From Bacillus methanolicus MGA3 (GTDB taxonomy: Bacteria; Bacillota; Bacilli; Bacillales; Cytobacillaceae), in NCBI RefSeq assembly GCF_000724485.1, contig NZ_CP007739.1:2154843-2218842 (forward strand): DNA of 64,000 nucleotides, in the 5' to 3' direction. A model generated the notes under the pieces. It saw nothing but the letters and a program-made list of their open reading frames with translations. It did no database searches and was not told the DNA's origin. The translations under genes were made by a program, and so were the position numbers. Below, one piece after another: positions 38,637 to 48,040 of this stretch; positions within the stretch are counted from its first letter, which is position 1; every line of letters begins with the position of its first letter.

Positions 38637-40112
38637 TTATGTCGGTTGGCGGTATCGATTTTTTGTATGAATGATGCTTGGGCGTATTTTTGACCCGGGA
38701 ACAGACCGGCGAATAAGGATTTGTAAAAACGCTTTTGGATTAAAGGGCAATAATGGCCATAAATACGGTGTATTTAAAGAACGAATATTTGCCAAGAAAA
38801 GTATAAAAAGTGTAATTCCTACTACCAAACCGGGTATGTGAAAAATCGCCACTGCCACCAAAAGCAACAGTCTAACGATTTTATTGGCTATACTTAATTC
38901 ATAACTTGGTGTTGAAAAGGTTCCAATTGAAGCTACAGCAAGATACAAAATCACTTCCGGTACAAAAAGGCCGACATCAATAGCAATTTGTCCGATCAAA
39001 ACAGCAGCAATTAAGCCCATTGCCGTTGATAACGGAGTAGGGGTATGAATGGCGGCAATTCTTAAAAATTCCACTCCTATATCCGCAAGGAATAGTTGAA
39101 TCACAGTCGGAATGTTGCTTTGTTTATTTGGTCCAACATATGCGATCTTTTCCGGAAGCAAAGACGGTTCTAATACAAATAATAACCATAATGGAAGCAA
39201 AAACAATGATGCAATAACCCCTATAAAACGAATCCATCTCAACATTGTTCCTACAGCAGCCGATTGCCTGTATTCCTCGGCATGCTGCAAATGATGAAAA
39301 TACGTTGTTGGAGTAATCATAACACTTGGCGATGTATCAACGAAAATAATAACGTGGCCTTCCAATAAATGAGTAGCAGCTACATCTGCCCTCTCTGTAT
39401 ATCTGACAAGCGGGAATGGATTATATCCCTGTTTTAACAGAAATTCTTCAATGGTTTTGTCTGCCATCGTAAGACCGTCTATCTTTATTGCCTGAATTTC
39501 TTTTCTTATAATATTGATTAGATCAGGATTGGCGATATCCTTGATGTATCCGATTGCAATGTCAGTTTTGGATCTTTCGCCTATTTTTAGAATTTCAAAT
39601 CGCAGTCTTCCATCCCGGATTCTTCTTCTTGTTAGAGCCGTATTGACAATAATGTTTTCAACATATCCATCACGTGACCCGCGAACAACTTTTTCGGTAT
39701 CCGGCTCTTCCGGCTGGCGGCCCGGATAGCTTCTGACATCAATGACAAAACCGGTTGCTTCTCCATCAACTACAACAACAATTAATCCTGAGAGAACTTG
39801 AAGGACTAAATCATCTAGTGTTTTTATTGGTTGTACAGATTGATGGACAAGGCGATTTTCAATTATTTTGAAAAGGTTGGTTGACAGTTTTTCATGATCA
39901 TTGATGGCTACAAGCTCTTCAACAATTTCAATAATAAATCGGGTTTCACAAAGCCCGTTCACATAATAAATGTGGACGTCTTTTCTTAAGATTTTCAGTT
40001 TCCTGACACCGAGATCAAAACTTTCGCCAAGCCCGATCCGCTGTTTCATATAATTTTCGATTTCATCCACAGACTCAGGCAATGGCTTTTTTTCTTCATC
40101 CTTTATTGTCAT
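38637..40112 (-). CDS. spoVAF: Stage V sporulation protein AF
   Basis: GerA-receptor A-subunit-like spore membrane protein (5AF). In B. subtilis it works with FigP to amplify ion release during germination. The 491 residues have a soluble N-terminal domain (about 1-275) with RSYPGRQPEEPDTEKVVRGS and LIxIGY motifs, then a membrane domain with about five helices (about 290-460), and a basic C-terminus. The ATG at 40112 is nine bases from GGAAAGGA. It follows spoVAB by about 60 bp, with the intervening spoVAC/AD/AEb/AEa genes absent. Confidence 0.94.
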   Translation of the reverse strand: MTIKDEEKKPLPESVDEIENYMKQRIGLGESFDLGVRKLKILRKDVHIYYVNGLCETRFIIEIVEELVAINDHEKLSTNLFKIIENRLVHQSVQPIKTLDDLVLQVLSGLIVVVVDGEATGFVIDVRSYPGRQPEEPDTEKVVRGSRDGYVENIIVNTALTRRRIRDGRLRFEILKIGERSKTDIAIGYIKDIANPDLINIIRKEIQAIKIDGLTMADKTIEEFLLKQGYNPFPLVRYTERADVAATHLLEGHVIIFVDTSPSVMITPTTYFHHLQHAEEYRQSAAVGTMLRWIRFIGVIASLFLLPLWLLFVLEPSLLPEKIAYVGPNKQSNIPTVIQLFLADIGVEFLRIAAIHTPTPLSTAMGLIAAVLIGQIAIDVGLFVPEVILYLAVASIGTFSTPSYELSIANKIVRLLLLVAVAIFHIPGLVVGITLFILFLANIRSLNTPYLWPLLPFNPKAFLQILIRRSVPGSKIRPSIIHTKNRYRQPT

Positions 40113-40173
40113 AAAATCCATTCCTTTCCAAAATCGATTGAACCATTTTTTATATTAAAATAGTTTGTAAAAT

Positions 40174-40596
40174 TTACCGGTCGATGAAGTACAACCATTG
40201 GAATAAAGACCCGAATACTTTACCTAAAACGATTGCCATTAAAAGAGAAATGATCTTCTCTTGAACCCCTACCCTTTTTGCAAGAATTGGAAATACATTT
40301 AATACTTCAGTTAAAGCAGCAGCCAATAATCCGACAAATATCCCTCCAGCAAGCCCTAATGGAATCAAAAAGACAGGTGAAAGCGAAAAACTTGTGTCTC
40401 TTAATGTTGCGAGTGCTCCTGACACGGCACCAATCACGATCGCACATTCGTAGGAGCGAATCATTTTCATTGTTTTTGAAAGCTGTGTAAGCCTCGGAAT
40501 TATTCCAAGAACTGTTAAGAATGCTACGAAGCCGGCCCCTACTGTTAAACCACCAGCAAATCCGATAATAATGACAAAAAGAATATTAACTATCAT
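40174..40596 (-). CDS. spoVAB: Stage V sporulation protein AB
   Basis: Small spore inner-membrane protein of the SpoVA dipicolinate channel group. The 140 residues form about four transmembrane helices, with the conserved glycine-rich GGLTVGAGFVAFLTVLGIIPRL at the start (about 15-36) and LGLAGGIFVGLLAAALTEVLN (about 80-100). It overlaps the spoVAA 3' end by 11 bp. A weak binding site fits translational coupling. Confidence 0.93.
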   Translation of the reverse strand: MIVNILFVIIIGFAGGLTVGAGFVAFLTVLGIIPRLTQLSKTMKMIRSYECAIVIGAVSGALATLRDTSFSLSPVFLIPLGLAGGIFVGLLAAALTEVLNVFPILAKRVGVQEKIISLLMAIVLGKVFGSLFQWLYFIDR

Positions 40597-41206
40597 GCAA
40601 TTTCTTCATATTTTCTTTGTTTTCATACATAATGACGTATTGATCCAGATTTTGCTGGTAGTTAAACATTTCTACTTCAAGAGGGCTTGGTTCTTCGTTG
40701 ATTCGCTTCTTAAATATGTGGTTGAAAAAAAGGATCATTCCAAGTCCTAATCCAATTGAATAAGGAATTTGGAATAATAAAGGTTTTTTTACTTCTTTAC
40801 CGGTTATGATTGTATAAATTCTCTGCTGAACGATTTGCATGCTGACATCCTCATGAAAATTCATAATTGCCAATGCTGAACCGAAAAATAACAAAAACCA
40901 AATGAACACGAAGAGAGGGACAGATACCTTACTTTGTTTATAAATGACTTCGATAATTGTTTGAGCAGGTCCTATCGCTTGAACTTCCAAGTTGCCACAT
41001 ACTTCTTTAATGGATGAGATTACTTTCATCACGTCGATCACAATCATATTCCTATCTTTTTTTGTGATTTGATAAATCTGAATTTTTTCCAGCCTTCTAA
41101 TTAGAGTTTCATCCGCAATAATTTGGACAATATCTTTTAGAAATAGGGATTGCTCCGGATTGGCTTGAATTCGGTTGCGCATGCGAATGTAGATCGTATT
41201 TTCCAT
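40586..41206 (-). CDS. spoVAA: Stage V sporulation protein AA
   Basis: First gene of the spoVA operon, expressed in the forespore. The 206 residues have a soluble N-terminal part (about 1-110) and two transmembrane helices (about 118-138 and 158-178), ending in the conserved EEPSPLEVEMFNYQ segment. The start is ATG 41206 (MENTIYIRMRNR), giving the same 206-residue length as B. subtilis SpoVAA. The longer frame to 41278 would run across the candidate sigma-G promoter. Confidence 0.93.
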   Translation of the reverse strand: MENTIYIRMRNRIQANPEQSLFLKDIVQIIADETLIRRLEKIQIYQITKKDRNMIVIDVMKVISSIKEVCGNLEVQAIGPAQTIIEVIYKQSKVSVPLFVFIWFLLFFGSALAIMNFHEDVSMQIVQQRIYTIITGKEVKKPLLFQIPYSIGLGLGMILFFNHIFKKRINEEPSPLEVEMFNYQQNLDQYVIMYENKENMKKLHDS

Positions 41207-41241
41207 TACATTCACTTCCCACACATTTATTTCCTCGTAAA

Positions 41242-41248
41242 TAGTATG
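41242..41248 (-). promoter_or_regulatory. Candidate sigma-G -10 element before spoVAA
   Basis: Perfect CATACTA on the minus strand, 36 bp upstream of the chosen spoVAA ATG. The -35 region lacks a good TGMATA. The known spoVA operon is sigma-G dependent, which makes the call reasonable. Confidence 0.55.
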
Positions 41249-41333
41249 AGTTTCTAGTAATTTTTTCATGAAGGCCAAAAATTGCTCTGTGTGGAAATAT
41301 TTGATAGATCATGAAGGTCTTAAAGAAAATGGA

Positions 41334-41378
41334 CAAAAAAACAAAAGACCATATGGAATTAAGTGTCCATACGGTCTT
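41334..41378 (-). terminator. Intrinsic terminator of the spoIIA operon
   Basis: Thirteen-pair AAGACCGTATGGA/TCCATATGGTCTT stem (one G-U) overlapping the sigF 3' end, followed by a T-rich tract on the minus strand. Confidence 0.85.
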
Positions 41379-42117
41379 TCATTTGCTGAAGGATTTTTTT
41401 CTCCAGCCTTGATACTTGCACTTGTGATATGCCGAGTCTTGCTGCTACTTCTGACTGTGTTTGATCTTTATAATACCTCAAGTAAACGATTAATCTTTCC
41501 CGTTCTTCCAGTTCGCGGATCGCTTCTCTTAAAATGATTTTGTCAAACCATTTTCCTTCATCCCCATCATCAATTTGGTCCAATAAGGTGATTGGATCAC
41601 CATCATTTTCATATACTGTTTCATGAATCGAAGCAGGAGTTCGGATCGCTTCCTGAGCAAGGATAATATCCTCTGGCGGGATTTCCAGATATTCGGATAA
41701 TTCTGAAACAGTCGGAATTCGTCCCAGTCTCTTCGATAATTCATCCTTTGCTTTACGAATACGGTTTCCCATTTCTTTAAGAGATCTGCTGACCTTGACT
41801 GTTCCGTCGTCACGGATAAATCTTTGGATTTCGCCAATGATCATCGGAACTGCGTAAGTAGAAAACTTTACATCATATGAAAGATCAAATTTATCAACAG
41901 ACTTGAGCAGGCCGATGCAGCCAATCTGAAATAAATCATCAGGTTCATAGCCTCGATTTAAAAACCTTTGTACGACAGACCAAACAAGGCGCGTATTTTT
42001 TTGGACGATCAAATCTCTGGATGCCTGATCTCCTGCCTGGCTCTTTTTTATTAATTCCTTGACTTCATTATCTTTAAGGTAGGTTTGACTATTACCGTTT
42101 TTGACCTCCACATCCAT
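41359..42117 (-). CDS. sigF: RNA polymerase sigma-F factor
   Basis: First forespore-specific sigma factor. The 252 residues contain region 2 (DDLFQIGCIGLLKSVDKFDLSYDVKFSTYAVPMIIGEIQRFIRDD core), region 3 and region 4 with the helix-turn-helix QSEVAARLGISQVQVSRLEK near the C-terminus. The start is ATG 42117 with AAGGAG upstream; a TTG two codons earlier is possible. It is held inactive by SpoIIAB and released by SpoIIAA. Last gene of the spoIIA operon. Confidence 0.97.
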   Translation of the reverse strand: MDVEVKNGNSQTYLKDNEVKELIKKSQAGDQASRDLIVQKNTRLVWSVVQRFLNRGYEPDDLFQIGCIGLLKSVDKFDLSYDVKFSTYAVPMIIGEIQRFIRDDGTVKVSRSLKEMGNRIRKAKDELSKRLGRIPTVSELSEYLEIPPEDIILAQEAIRTPASIHETVYENDGDPITLLDQIDDGDEGKWFDKIILREAIRELEERERLIVYLRYYKDQTQSEVAARLGISQVQVSRLEKKILQQMKDRMDT

Positions 42118-42129
42118 AAGCAAGACTCC

Positions 42130-42570
42130 TTAATTGCAAAGCATTTTGCTTTTTGATAAAAGCTTTCTCAAACGGACTTCTGTACCCTTGCCAGGCTGCG
42201 AATGAACCTGAACCTCATCCATAAAATTTTCCATAATGGTAAATCCCATTCCGGATCGCTCTAAGTCTGGCTTCGTAGTGAAGAGAGGCTGTCTCGCCTC
42301 TTCAATATCCTTAATGCCAACCCCTTCATCTCTTATTGTCATATCAACAATTTCGTCTTCAATGGACACAGAAATATAAACAATCCCTTTTGGATCATTT
42401 TCATACCCATGAATAATGGCATTCGTAACAGCCTCTGAGACAACCGTTTTAATTTCAGTCAATTCATCCATTGTCGGATCGAGTTGGGCGATAAAAGCCG
42501 CTACAGTTACTCTGGCAAATGATTCATTTTGACTTAAAGCACTAAACTGCAAATTCATTTCATTTTTCAT
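42130..42570 (-). CDS. spoIIAB: Anti-sigma-F factor and serine kinase SpoIIAB
   Basis: GHKL-fold kinase of 146 residues that binds sigma-F and phosphorylates SpoIIAA. Arg20 (known contact to both partners) and the N-box with Asn50 ([10 protein letters not shown]) are present. The DEGVGI G1 box and [13 protein letters not shown]2 region follow. It lies 12 bp before sigF and 2 bp after spoIIAA, with GGGGG upstream of the ATG. Confidence 0.97.
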   Translation of the reverse strand: MKNEMNLQFSALSQNESFARVTVAAFIAQLDPTMDELTEIKTVVSEAVTNAIIHGYENDPKGIVYISVSIEDEIVDMTIRDEGVGIKDIEEARQPLFTTKPDLERSGMGFTIMENFMDEVQVHSQPGKGTEVRLRKLLSKSKMLCN

Positions 42571-42572
42571 TG

Positions 42573-42923
42573 TCAGGCAACCCCCAATCTTTGCAAAGCA
42601 TATTCTTCCGTCGGCTCCAACCGAATAATTTTAAATAAGCCGGACATATTGAATAATCTTTCAATAGATGGGGAAATTGCGCAAACAATCATTTCGCCGT
42701 GTCTTTGTTTGATTTGCTTATATCTCCCGAGAATGACTCCCAGTCCCGAACTGTCCATAAAGGAGAGGTGCTCCAGATTTAAGACGATATGACGAATTTG
42801 AAACTCTTCGATTTTTTTTGTTGCTTGTTCACGAAGATTATCTGCAGTATGGTGGTCAAGCTCTCCGCTTAATCGAATGCAAAGGACATCATTCTTCACT
42901 TCCAATTCAATGTTAAGACTCAC
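42573..42923 (-). CDS. spoIIAA: Anti-anti-sigma factor SpoIIAA
   Basis: STAS-domain protein that frees sigma-F from SpoIIAB. The start is GTG at 42923 with AGGAGG upstream. This gives 116 residues and puts the phosphorylation site exactly at Ser58 (FMDSSGLGV), as in B. subtilis. The reading frame extends 20 codons further upstream, but that part has no binding site and is non-homologous. First gene of the spoIIAA-spoIIAB-sigF operon, behind a sigma-H promoter. Confidence 0.96.
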   Translation of the reverse strand: MSLNIELEVKNDVLCIRLSGELDHHTADNLREQATKKIEEFQIRHIVLNLEHLSFMDSSGLGVILGRYKQIKQRHGEMIVCAISPSIERLFNMSGLFKIIRLEPTEEYALQRLGVA

Positions 42924-43080
42924 TATACGGCCTCCTTTTCTGGTATCAAGCTTAACTGACCGGGCATTTCCCCCATTTTTCAAGAAGAATTTACGGCCAA
43001 TATACCCGACAGGTTATTTAATGACGATCATTAGCATATATTTCTTTTCTGCTTATGAAAGTGTCACCTTATAGTGAGTC

Positions 43081-43109
43081 AATTCGAGATTGAATGTTTT
43101 ATATCCTTC
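43081..43109 (-). promoter_or_regulatory. Sigma-H promoter of the spoIIA operon
   Basis: On the minus strand GAAGGATAT (43101-43109) matches the sigma-H -35 RNAGGAWWW fully, and GAATT (43081-43085) fits the -10, with normal spacing. It lies between dacF and spoIIAA. Sigma-H control of spoIIA is established in B. subtilis. Confidence 0.75.
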
Positions 43110-43172
43110 CTATGAGACAAAACTAGTGAGAATTCGCTAAAAGTAGAATTGGTAAAGTTGTTTTCGACAAAA

Positions 43173-44342
43173 TTAACTGCCTGATTTTGTGAAAATTCCA
43201 AAAGACCGTTTAAAGAGCTGCCACCATGTGGCTTTTTCAACATTTTTATTTGCGACAAGTGGGCTCTCTACAAGAACTTTGCCATCTTTGATCAATTTTA
43301 TTGAGCCTATTTCATCTCCTACCTTGACAGGAGCCTTAATATTTTTATTAATGACAATTTCCTTTTTTACGCTCTTCATGTTCTCGCCTTTTTTCGTTAA
43401 GATCGAAATTGGTTCACTTGTCACGGCTTCAACTGTTTTCATACTTCCCTTACTTACTTTAGCCTTGCCCATAACATGCTTTCGTTTGTACATCGGATGT
43501 GTTTCGTACTGACTGAAAGCATAATCAAGCAATTTTGTTATTTGTGCATTTCTCTCCTTGGACGTTGGAGCACCAAACACAACAGCAATGACACGCATTC
43601 CGTTTTTTTCAGCGGTTGCCGTCAAACAATATTTAGCCTCATTCGTAAAACCGGTTTTCAACCCGTCTACCCCCGGATAAAAACGAACGAGCTTATTTGT
43701 ATTTACTAACCAAAATTTCCTATCCGTATTTTCACGCAGGTATCCTTCATATGTACCTGTAAATTTCGTTATTTTATCATATTTCAAAAGTTCTTTCGCC
43801 ATCATAGCCATATCGTATGCTGTACTGTATTGATCCTTCGCAGGCAAACCGGTCGCATTCTGGAATTTGGTATTTTTTAGACCTAATTCCTTTACTTTTT
43901 TATTCATCATATCGACAAATGCTTCTTCCGATCCTGCAATTCTTTCTGCCATTGCAACAGAGGCATCGTTGCCTGAAGCGATCGCAATTCCTTTAAGCAT
44001 TTGCTCTGTAGTCATTTCTTCACCCGGTTCAAGAAATATTTGCGAACCTCCCATCGATGCAGCATATTCACTCGTCCGGATTTTTTCGTCCATTTTTAGT
44101 TTGCCTTCGTCTATAGCCTCCATAATTAACAGCATCGTCATTATCTTTGTCATGCTGGCTGGCGGCAATTTTTCTTGCATATTTTTCTCATACAATACGG
44201 TACCAGTATCCCGTTCAATTAAAATAGCAGACCGGACGTTATCAACAAGCTGTACGTCGTTTTTCTCTTTTGCAAACACTTGCGTTGACATAATAGAAAA
44301 CATGAAAAATGAGATAACCATCATAGAGAATTTTCGTTTCAT
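43173..44342 (-). CDS. dacF: Sporulation D-alanyl-D-alanine carboxypeptidase DacF
   Basis: Forespore penicillin-binding protein that trims peptides during germ-wall/cortex synthesis. The 389 residues (same as B. subtilis DacF) have a signal peptide (about 1-24), then SMTK (SxxK), SGND (SxN) and KTGF (KTG) active-site motifs. A C-terminal beta domain and an amphipathic membrane-anchor end (WWQLFKRSFGIF) follow. The ATG at 44342 has GGAGGG upstream. It has its own sigma-F promoter and lies upstream of spoIIAA. Confidence 0.95.
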   Translation of the reverse strand: MKRKFSMMVISFFMFSIMSTQVFAKEKNDVQLVDNVRSAILIERDTGTVLYEKNMQEKLPPASMTKIMTMLLIMEAIDEGKLKMDEKIRTSEYAASMGGSQIFLEPGEEMTTEQMLKGIAIASGNDASVAMAERIAGSEEAFVDMMNKKVKELGLKNTKFQNATGLPAKDQYSTAYDMAMMAKELLKYDKITKFTGTYEGYLRENTDRKFWLVNTNKLVRFYPGVDGLKTGFTNEAKYCLTATAEKNGMRVIAVVFGAPTSKERNAQITKLLDYAFSQYETHPMYKRKHVMGKAKVSKGSMKTVEAVTSEPISILTKKGENMKSVKKEIVINKNIKAPVKVGDEIGSIKLIKDGKVLVESPLVANKNVEKATWWQLFKRSFGIFTKSGS

Positions 44343-44370
44343 GGCATAACCCTCCATTCTTTATAAACTC

Positions 44371-44399
44371 CATTTTTTCCATTTTAAACATTTTTATAC
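44371..44399 (-). promoter_or_regulatory. Sigma-F promoter of dacF
   Basis: On the minus strand GTATA (44395-44399, consensus GYWTA), a 14-bp spacer and GGAAAAAATG (44371-44380). The -10 matches GGNNANAHTR at every specified position. It lies about 30 bp before the dacF ATG. Confidence 0.8.
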
Positions 44400-44421
44400 A
44401 ATTGTTTCCTTGGTTAAAAAT

Positions 44422-44462
44422 AAAAAAAACGAGGCTGACTATAAAAGCAAAAAGTCAGCCTC
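44422..44462 (-). terminator. Intrinsic terminator of deoB-punA-pdp
   Basis: Perfect ten-pair GAGGCTGACT/AGTCAGCCTC stem followed by a long T-run on the minus strand. Confidence 0.9.
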
Positions 44463-44475
44463 TTTTATGTATAGA

Positions 44476-45780
44476 TTATCCGGTAATTTCTTCATGAATC
44501 AATTTTGGCGGGTTCACCTTTTCAGGAGATATTTTGATGTTTTCATATAATTTTTCTTTTACTTCATTTACATTTTCAAAATTGCTGTATATTGTGACCA
44601 ATGATTCTCCTTTTTTCACTTGGTCGCCGATTTTTTTACGAAGGACGAGGCCCGCTGCCAAATCGATCTCAGATTCTTTTGTAGCTCTGCCTGCACCGAG
44701 AAGCATGGCTGCTGTACCTACTGCATCAGCAACGATTTCTGACACAAACCCATCTTCTTTTGCCTCTAGTTCAAATGTATATTTTGCTTGTGGAAGCTTA
44801 GACGGGTCATCCACAACTGAAGCATCTCCCCCTTGAGAGCTTAGGAATACTTTTAACGTTTCCAAAGAAGAACCGTTCTGAATAGCTTTTTCAAGCATTT
44901 GCCGTGCTTCAGTCAAAGAATTTGCCTTTTGAGCAAGAAGTACCATATGGCTTCCGAGCGTCAGGCAAAGTTCTGTTAAATCTTCCGGCCCCTCCCCTTT
45001 GAGCGTATCAATTGCTTCCTTTACCTCCAATGCATTTCCAATTGCAAAACCTAGCGGCTGGCTCATATCCGAAATAATAGCCATGGTCTTCCTTCCGACA
45101 TTGTTGCCAATCCGAACCATTGCCCTTGCGAGTTCCCGGGAATCTTCAAGTGTTTTCATAAAAGCTCCCGCACCTGTTTTAACATCTAATACAATGCAAT
45201 CTGCACCTGCAGCAATTTTTTTGCTCATAATCGAGCTTGCAATAAGTGGAATGCTATTGACCGTTGCGGTTACATCTCTTAAAGCGTAAAGCTTTTTATC
45301 AGCGGGAGTTAAATTTCCGCTCTGGCTAATGACAGCTATTTTGTTTTTATTGACAAGATCAATAAATGTGTTATTATCAATTTCCACATGGAAACCCGGA
45401 ACAGATTCCAGCTTATCAATCGTTCCACCTGTATGACCAAGTCCGCGGCCAGACATTTTGGCAACAGGTACACCGACAGATGCAACAAGCGGACCAAGAA
45501 CGAGCGTTGTCGTATCACCGACTCCCCCTGTGGAATGTTTATCAACTTTAATCCCTTCTATTTTCGAAAGATCGATTTGATCTCCTGATTCAACCATTGC
45601 CATCGTTAAATCAGCCCGTTCTCTTTCAGTCATGCCTTGAAAGTAAATAGCCATTGTAAATGCACTCATTTGATAGTCAGGAATCGACCCGTCTGTGTAG
45701 CCTTTTATAATAAACTGGATTTCCTCTGTCGTCAGTTCTTTTCCATCCCGTTTTTTTTCTATTAAATCAACCATCCTCAT
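44476..45780 (-). CDS. pdp: Pyrimidine-nucleoside phosphorylase
   Basis: Phosphorolyses uridine, deoxyuridine and thymidine to the base and (deoxy)ribose-1-phosphate. The 434 residues start [21 protein letters not shown] like B. subtilis Pdp. They contain [13 protein letters not shown] and the family signature [17 protein letters not shown]. The C-terminal domain has the conserved lobe with [16 protein letters not shown]. It is third in the deoB-punA-pdp salvage unit; in B. subtilis pdp lies elsewhere, with dra and nupC. Confidence 0.96.
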   Translation of the reverse strand: MRMVDLIEKKRDGKELTTEEIQFIIKGYTDGSIPDYQMSAFTMAIYFQGMTERERADLTMAMVESGDQIDLSKIEGIKVDKHSTGGVGDTTTLVLGPLVASVGVPVAKMSGRGLGHTGGTIDKLESVPGFHVEIDNNTFIDLVNKNKIAVISQSGNLTPADKKLYALRDVTATVNSIPLIASSIMSKKIAAGADCIVLDVKTGAGAFMKTLEDSRELARAMVRIGNNVGRKTMAIISDMSQPLGFAIGNALEVKEAIDTLKGEGPEDLTELCLTLGSHMVLLAQKANSLTEARQMLEKAIQNGSSLETLKVFLSSQGGDASVVDDPSKLPQAKYTFELEAKEDGFVSEIVADAVGTAAMLLGAGRATKESEIDLAAGLVLRKKIGDQVKKGESLVTIYSNFENVNEVKEKLYENIKISPEKVNPPKLIHEEITG

Positions 45781-45806
45781 TATTCATCACCACTTCTTCC
45801 GGTTTC

Positions 45807-46628
45807 TTATTTCCCTATTTCTTTCACAATTTCTTTAACATACCTTAAAAAGTTTGCCTTTACTTTTTCTGTAGTTTCAATCACTTCATCATGGGTTAGA
45901 GGGGAATCAAGAATTCCTGAAGCCATGTTGGAAATACACGAAATCCCAAGTACTTTTAAACCTGCATGTCTTGCAACAATGACTTCCGGAACGGTCGACA
46001 TACCTACTGCATCCCCGCCAAGGGTTCGAATCATCCTTATTTCAGCCGGAGTCTCATAAGTGGGGCCTGTATTGCCTACATAAACACCCTCTTGGACTCT
46101 GATGTTCAATTTTTTTGCAATTTCTTTAGCCAGACTTCGCAGCTCTTTGGAATAAGCTTCGCTCATATCCGGAAACCGTACGCCAAGCCTTGAATCATTC
46201 GGCCCAATTAACGGATTAGACCCCATGTTATTGATATGATCAGAAATCAACATTAAATCGCCGGGAGAAAAGCTTTCATTTACGCCGCCCGCAGCGTTCG
46301 TCACAATTAATGTCTCAACACCAAGTTCTTTCATCACTCTTACAGGGAAAGTAACTTGATCAAAACTGTATCCTTCGTAATAATGAAAACGGCCCTGCAT
46401 GGCAACTACTACAACTTCATTCAGCACCCCGAATACAAGCTGTCCCGCGTGGCCTTCAACAGTAGAAACAGGAAATTCCGGAATTTGACTGTAGGGTATT
46501 TTTACAGGATCTTCGATTTCATCTGCCAGTACTCCTAAACCAGATCCGAGAATCAGCCCGATCTGAGGCGTCTTAGAATATTTACCTTTTAAAAATTGTG
46601 CAGCATGCTGAATTTTATCAAAATCCAT
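45807..46628 (-). CDS. punA: Purine-nucleoside phosphorylase (guanosine/inosine type)
   Basis: Trimeric-type PNP that splits purine nucleosides to base and ribose-1-phosphate. The 273 residues carry the phosphate-binding GLILGSGLG (about 23-31), [21 protein letters not shown], and VTNAAGGVN. The purine-site region is [12 protein letters not shown]...AVGMSTVPE. The ATG at 46628 has GGGAGTGG upstream; the ATG at 46643 touches the deoB stop. Ribose-1-phosphate made here and by Pdp feeds DeoB. Confidence 0.95.
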   Translation of the reverse strand: MDFDKIQHAAQFLKGKYSKTPQIGLILGSGLGVLADEIEDPVKIPYSQIPEFPVSTVEGHAGQLVFGVLNEVVVVAMQGRFHYYEGYSFDQVTFPVRVMKELGVETLIVTNAAGGVNESFSPGDLMLISDHINNMGSNPLIGPNDSRLGVRFPDMSEAYSKELRSLAKEIAKKLNIRVQEGVYVGNTGPTYETPAEIRMIRTLGGDAVGMSTVPEVIVARHAGLKVLGISCISNMASGILDSPLTHDEVIETTEKVKANFLRYVKEIVKEIGK

Positions 46629-46642
46629 TTTTTCCACTCCCA

Positions 46643-47827
46643 TTATTTTAAATCGCCAAGAAAACTTTTTCCGTATTTAGGCATTTTTACATTAAAGTTG
46701 TCAGCAATCGTTGCGCCGATATCAGCAAACGTTTCACGAACAGGCAACTCTTTTCCTTCAACAAATTGTTTTGAATACAGGAGAAGTGGCACATATTCAC
46801 GTGTATGATCAGTCCCTTTATGTACCGGATCGTTTCCGTGGTCAGCAGTAATGATTAATAAATCTTCTTCCTTCAATTTCGAAAAAACTTCAGGAAGTCT
46901 TGCATCAAATTCCTCAAGCGCTTTTCCATATCCCAATGGATCGCGGCGATGCCCGTAAAGTGCATCAAAATCAACTAAATTTAAAAAGCTAAGTCCAGTG
47001 AAGTCCATATCAAGCGTTTGGAGAAGCTTATCCATTCCATCCATATTTGAAACAGTCCGCAATGATTTTGTTACGCCCTCTCCGTCATAAATATCATTGA
47101 TCTTTCCGATCGCAATCACATCAAATCCGGAGTCTTTCAACTCGTTCATAACGGTTCGGTCGAAAGGTTTTAGTGCATAATCATGACGATTGGATGTTCT
47201 TTTAAAGCTGCCAGGCTCTCCAACGAATGGTCTTGCGATGACCCGCCCGACCATGTATTTTTCATCTAGAGTTAGCTCCCGGGCAATTTTGCAAATTTTG
47301 TATTGTTCTTCAATTGGAATGATTTCTTCATGAGCTGCAATTTGAAGTACGGAATCTGCAGAAGTATAGACAATTAATGCCCCGGTTTTCATATGTTCTT
47401 CGCCAAGCTCTTTAATGATTTCCGTTCCGCTTGCAGGTTTATTTCCAATAACTTTCCTTCCTGTTCGCGATTCAAGCTCAGAAACAAGCTCAGCAGGAAA
47501 GCCGTCAGGAAATACTTTAAACGGCGTTGAAATATGCAGTCCCATTATTTCCCAATGCCCGGTCATTGTGTCCTTTCCGCTTGATGCTTCCTTCATTTTT
47601 GTGTAATATGCAAGAGGTTTTTCCGCTTTTGCAATTCCTTTAATTTCTCTTATATTGCTAAGCCCCAGTTTCCCCATATTCGGCATATGGAGTCCGCCCA
47701 TTTTTTCCGCAATGTGGCCTAAAGTATCAGCCCCTTTATCATCAAACTTTTCAGCATCAGGTGCTTCTCCGATGCCGACCGAATCCATGACAATTAAAAA
47801 TATTCGTTTATATGGAAATGAGTACAT
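46643..47827 (-). CDS. deoB: Phosphopentomutase
   Basis: Interconverts (deoxy)ribose 1-phosphate and 5-phosphate, using two Mn ions. The 394-residue protein belongs to the alkaline-phosphatase superfamily, with the N-terminal metal motif [13 protein letters not shown] (about 14-26), the [10 protein letters not shown] phosphothreonine region (Thr near 87) and late motifs [14 protein letters not shown] and ITADHGNDP. It heads the deoB-punA-pdp unit; GGGGGAG precedes the ATG. A dyad of possible regulatory role lies upstream. Confidence 0.96.
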   Translation of the reverse strand: MYSFPYKRIFLIVMDSVGIGEAPDAEKFDDKGADTLGHIAEKMGGLHMPNMGKLGLSNIREIKGIAKAEKPLAYYTKMKEASSGKDTMTGHWEIMGLHISTPFKVFPDGFPAELVSELESRTGRKVIGNKPASGTEIIKELGEEHMKTGALIVYTSADSVLQIAAHEEIIPIEEQYKICKIARELTLDEKYMVGRVIARPFVGEPGSFKRTSNRHDYALKPFDRTVMNELKDSGFDVIAIGKINDIYDGEGVTKSLRTVSNMDGMDKLLQTLDMDFTGLSFLNLVDFDALYGHRRDPLGYGKALEEFDARLPEVFSKLKEEDLLIITADHGNDPVHKGTDHTREYVPLLLYSKQFVEGKELPVRETFADIGATIADNFNVKMPKYGKSFLGDLK

Positions 47828-47912
47828 TCATTCTCCCCCTTAGTTTGAATACGTTTACATGAAATTCCATATTATTATCCCAAGTTTCACTTTATGTTAC
47901 CACCTTCTTAGT

Positions 47913-47938
47913 TGACGAATACCGAATTGCATTCGTCA
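47913..47938. promoter_or_regulatory. Dyad upstream of deoB (candidate operator)
   Basis: Perfect inverted repeat TGACGAAT - 10 bp - ATTCGTCA about 85-110 bp before the deoB start, with no T-run beside it. Placement fits a repressor site for nucleoside catabolism, but the binding protein is unknown. Confidence 0.4.
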
Positions 47939-47990
47939 GAAGTCTGACTTCTTTATTTCTATTTTACAAAAAACTGAAAGTAATAAACAT

Positions 47991-48022
47991 ATAAAAGCTG
48001 CACAATTTGAGAGGCAGCTTTT
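47991..48022 (-). terminator. Intrinsic terminator after xerD
   Basis: AAAAGCTGC/GCAGCTTTT stem with a 12-base loop on the minus strand, then TATATG. Confidence 0.75.
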
Positions 48023-48040
48023 TGAAATACTATCAATCTT

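Noticed and set aside
42924..42983. 20-residue N-terminal extension of SpoIIAA
   Set aside because: Numbering from the GTG at 42923 puts the phosphorylated serine at 58 as known, and AGGAGG lies just before it.
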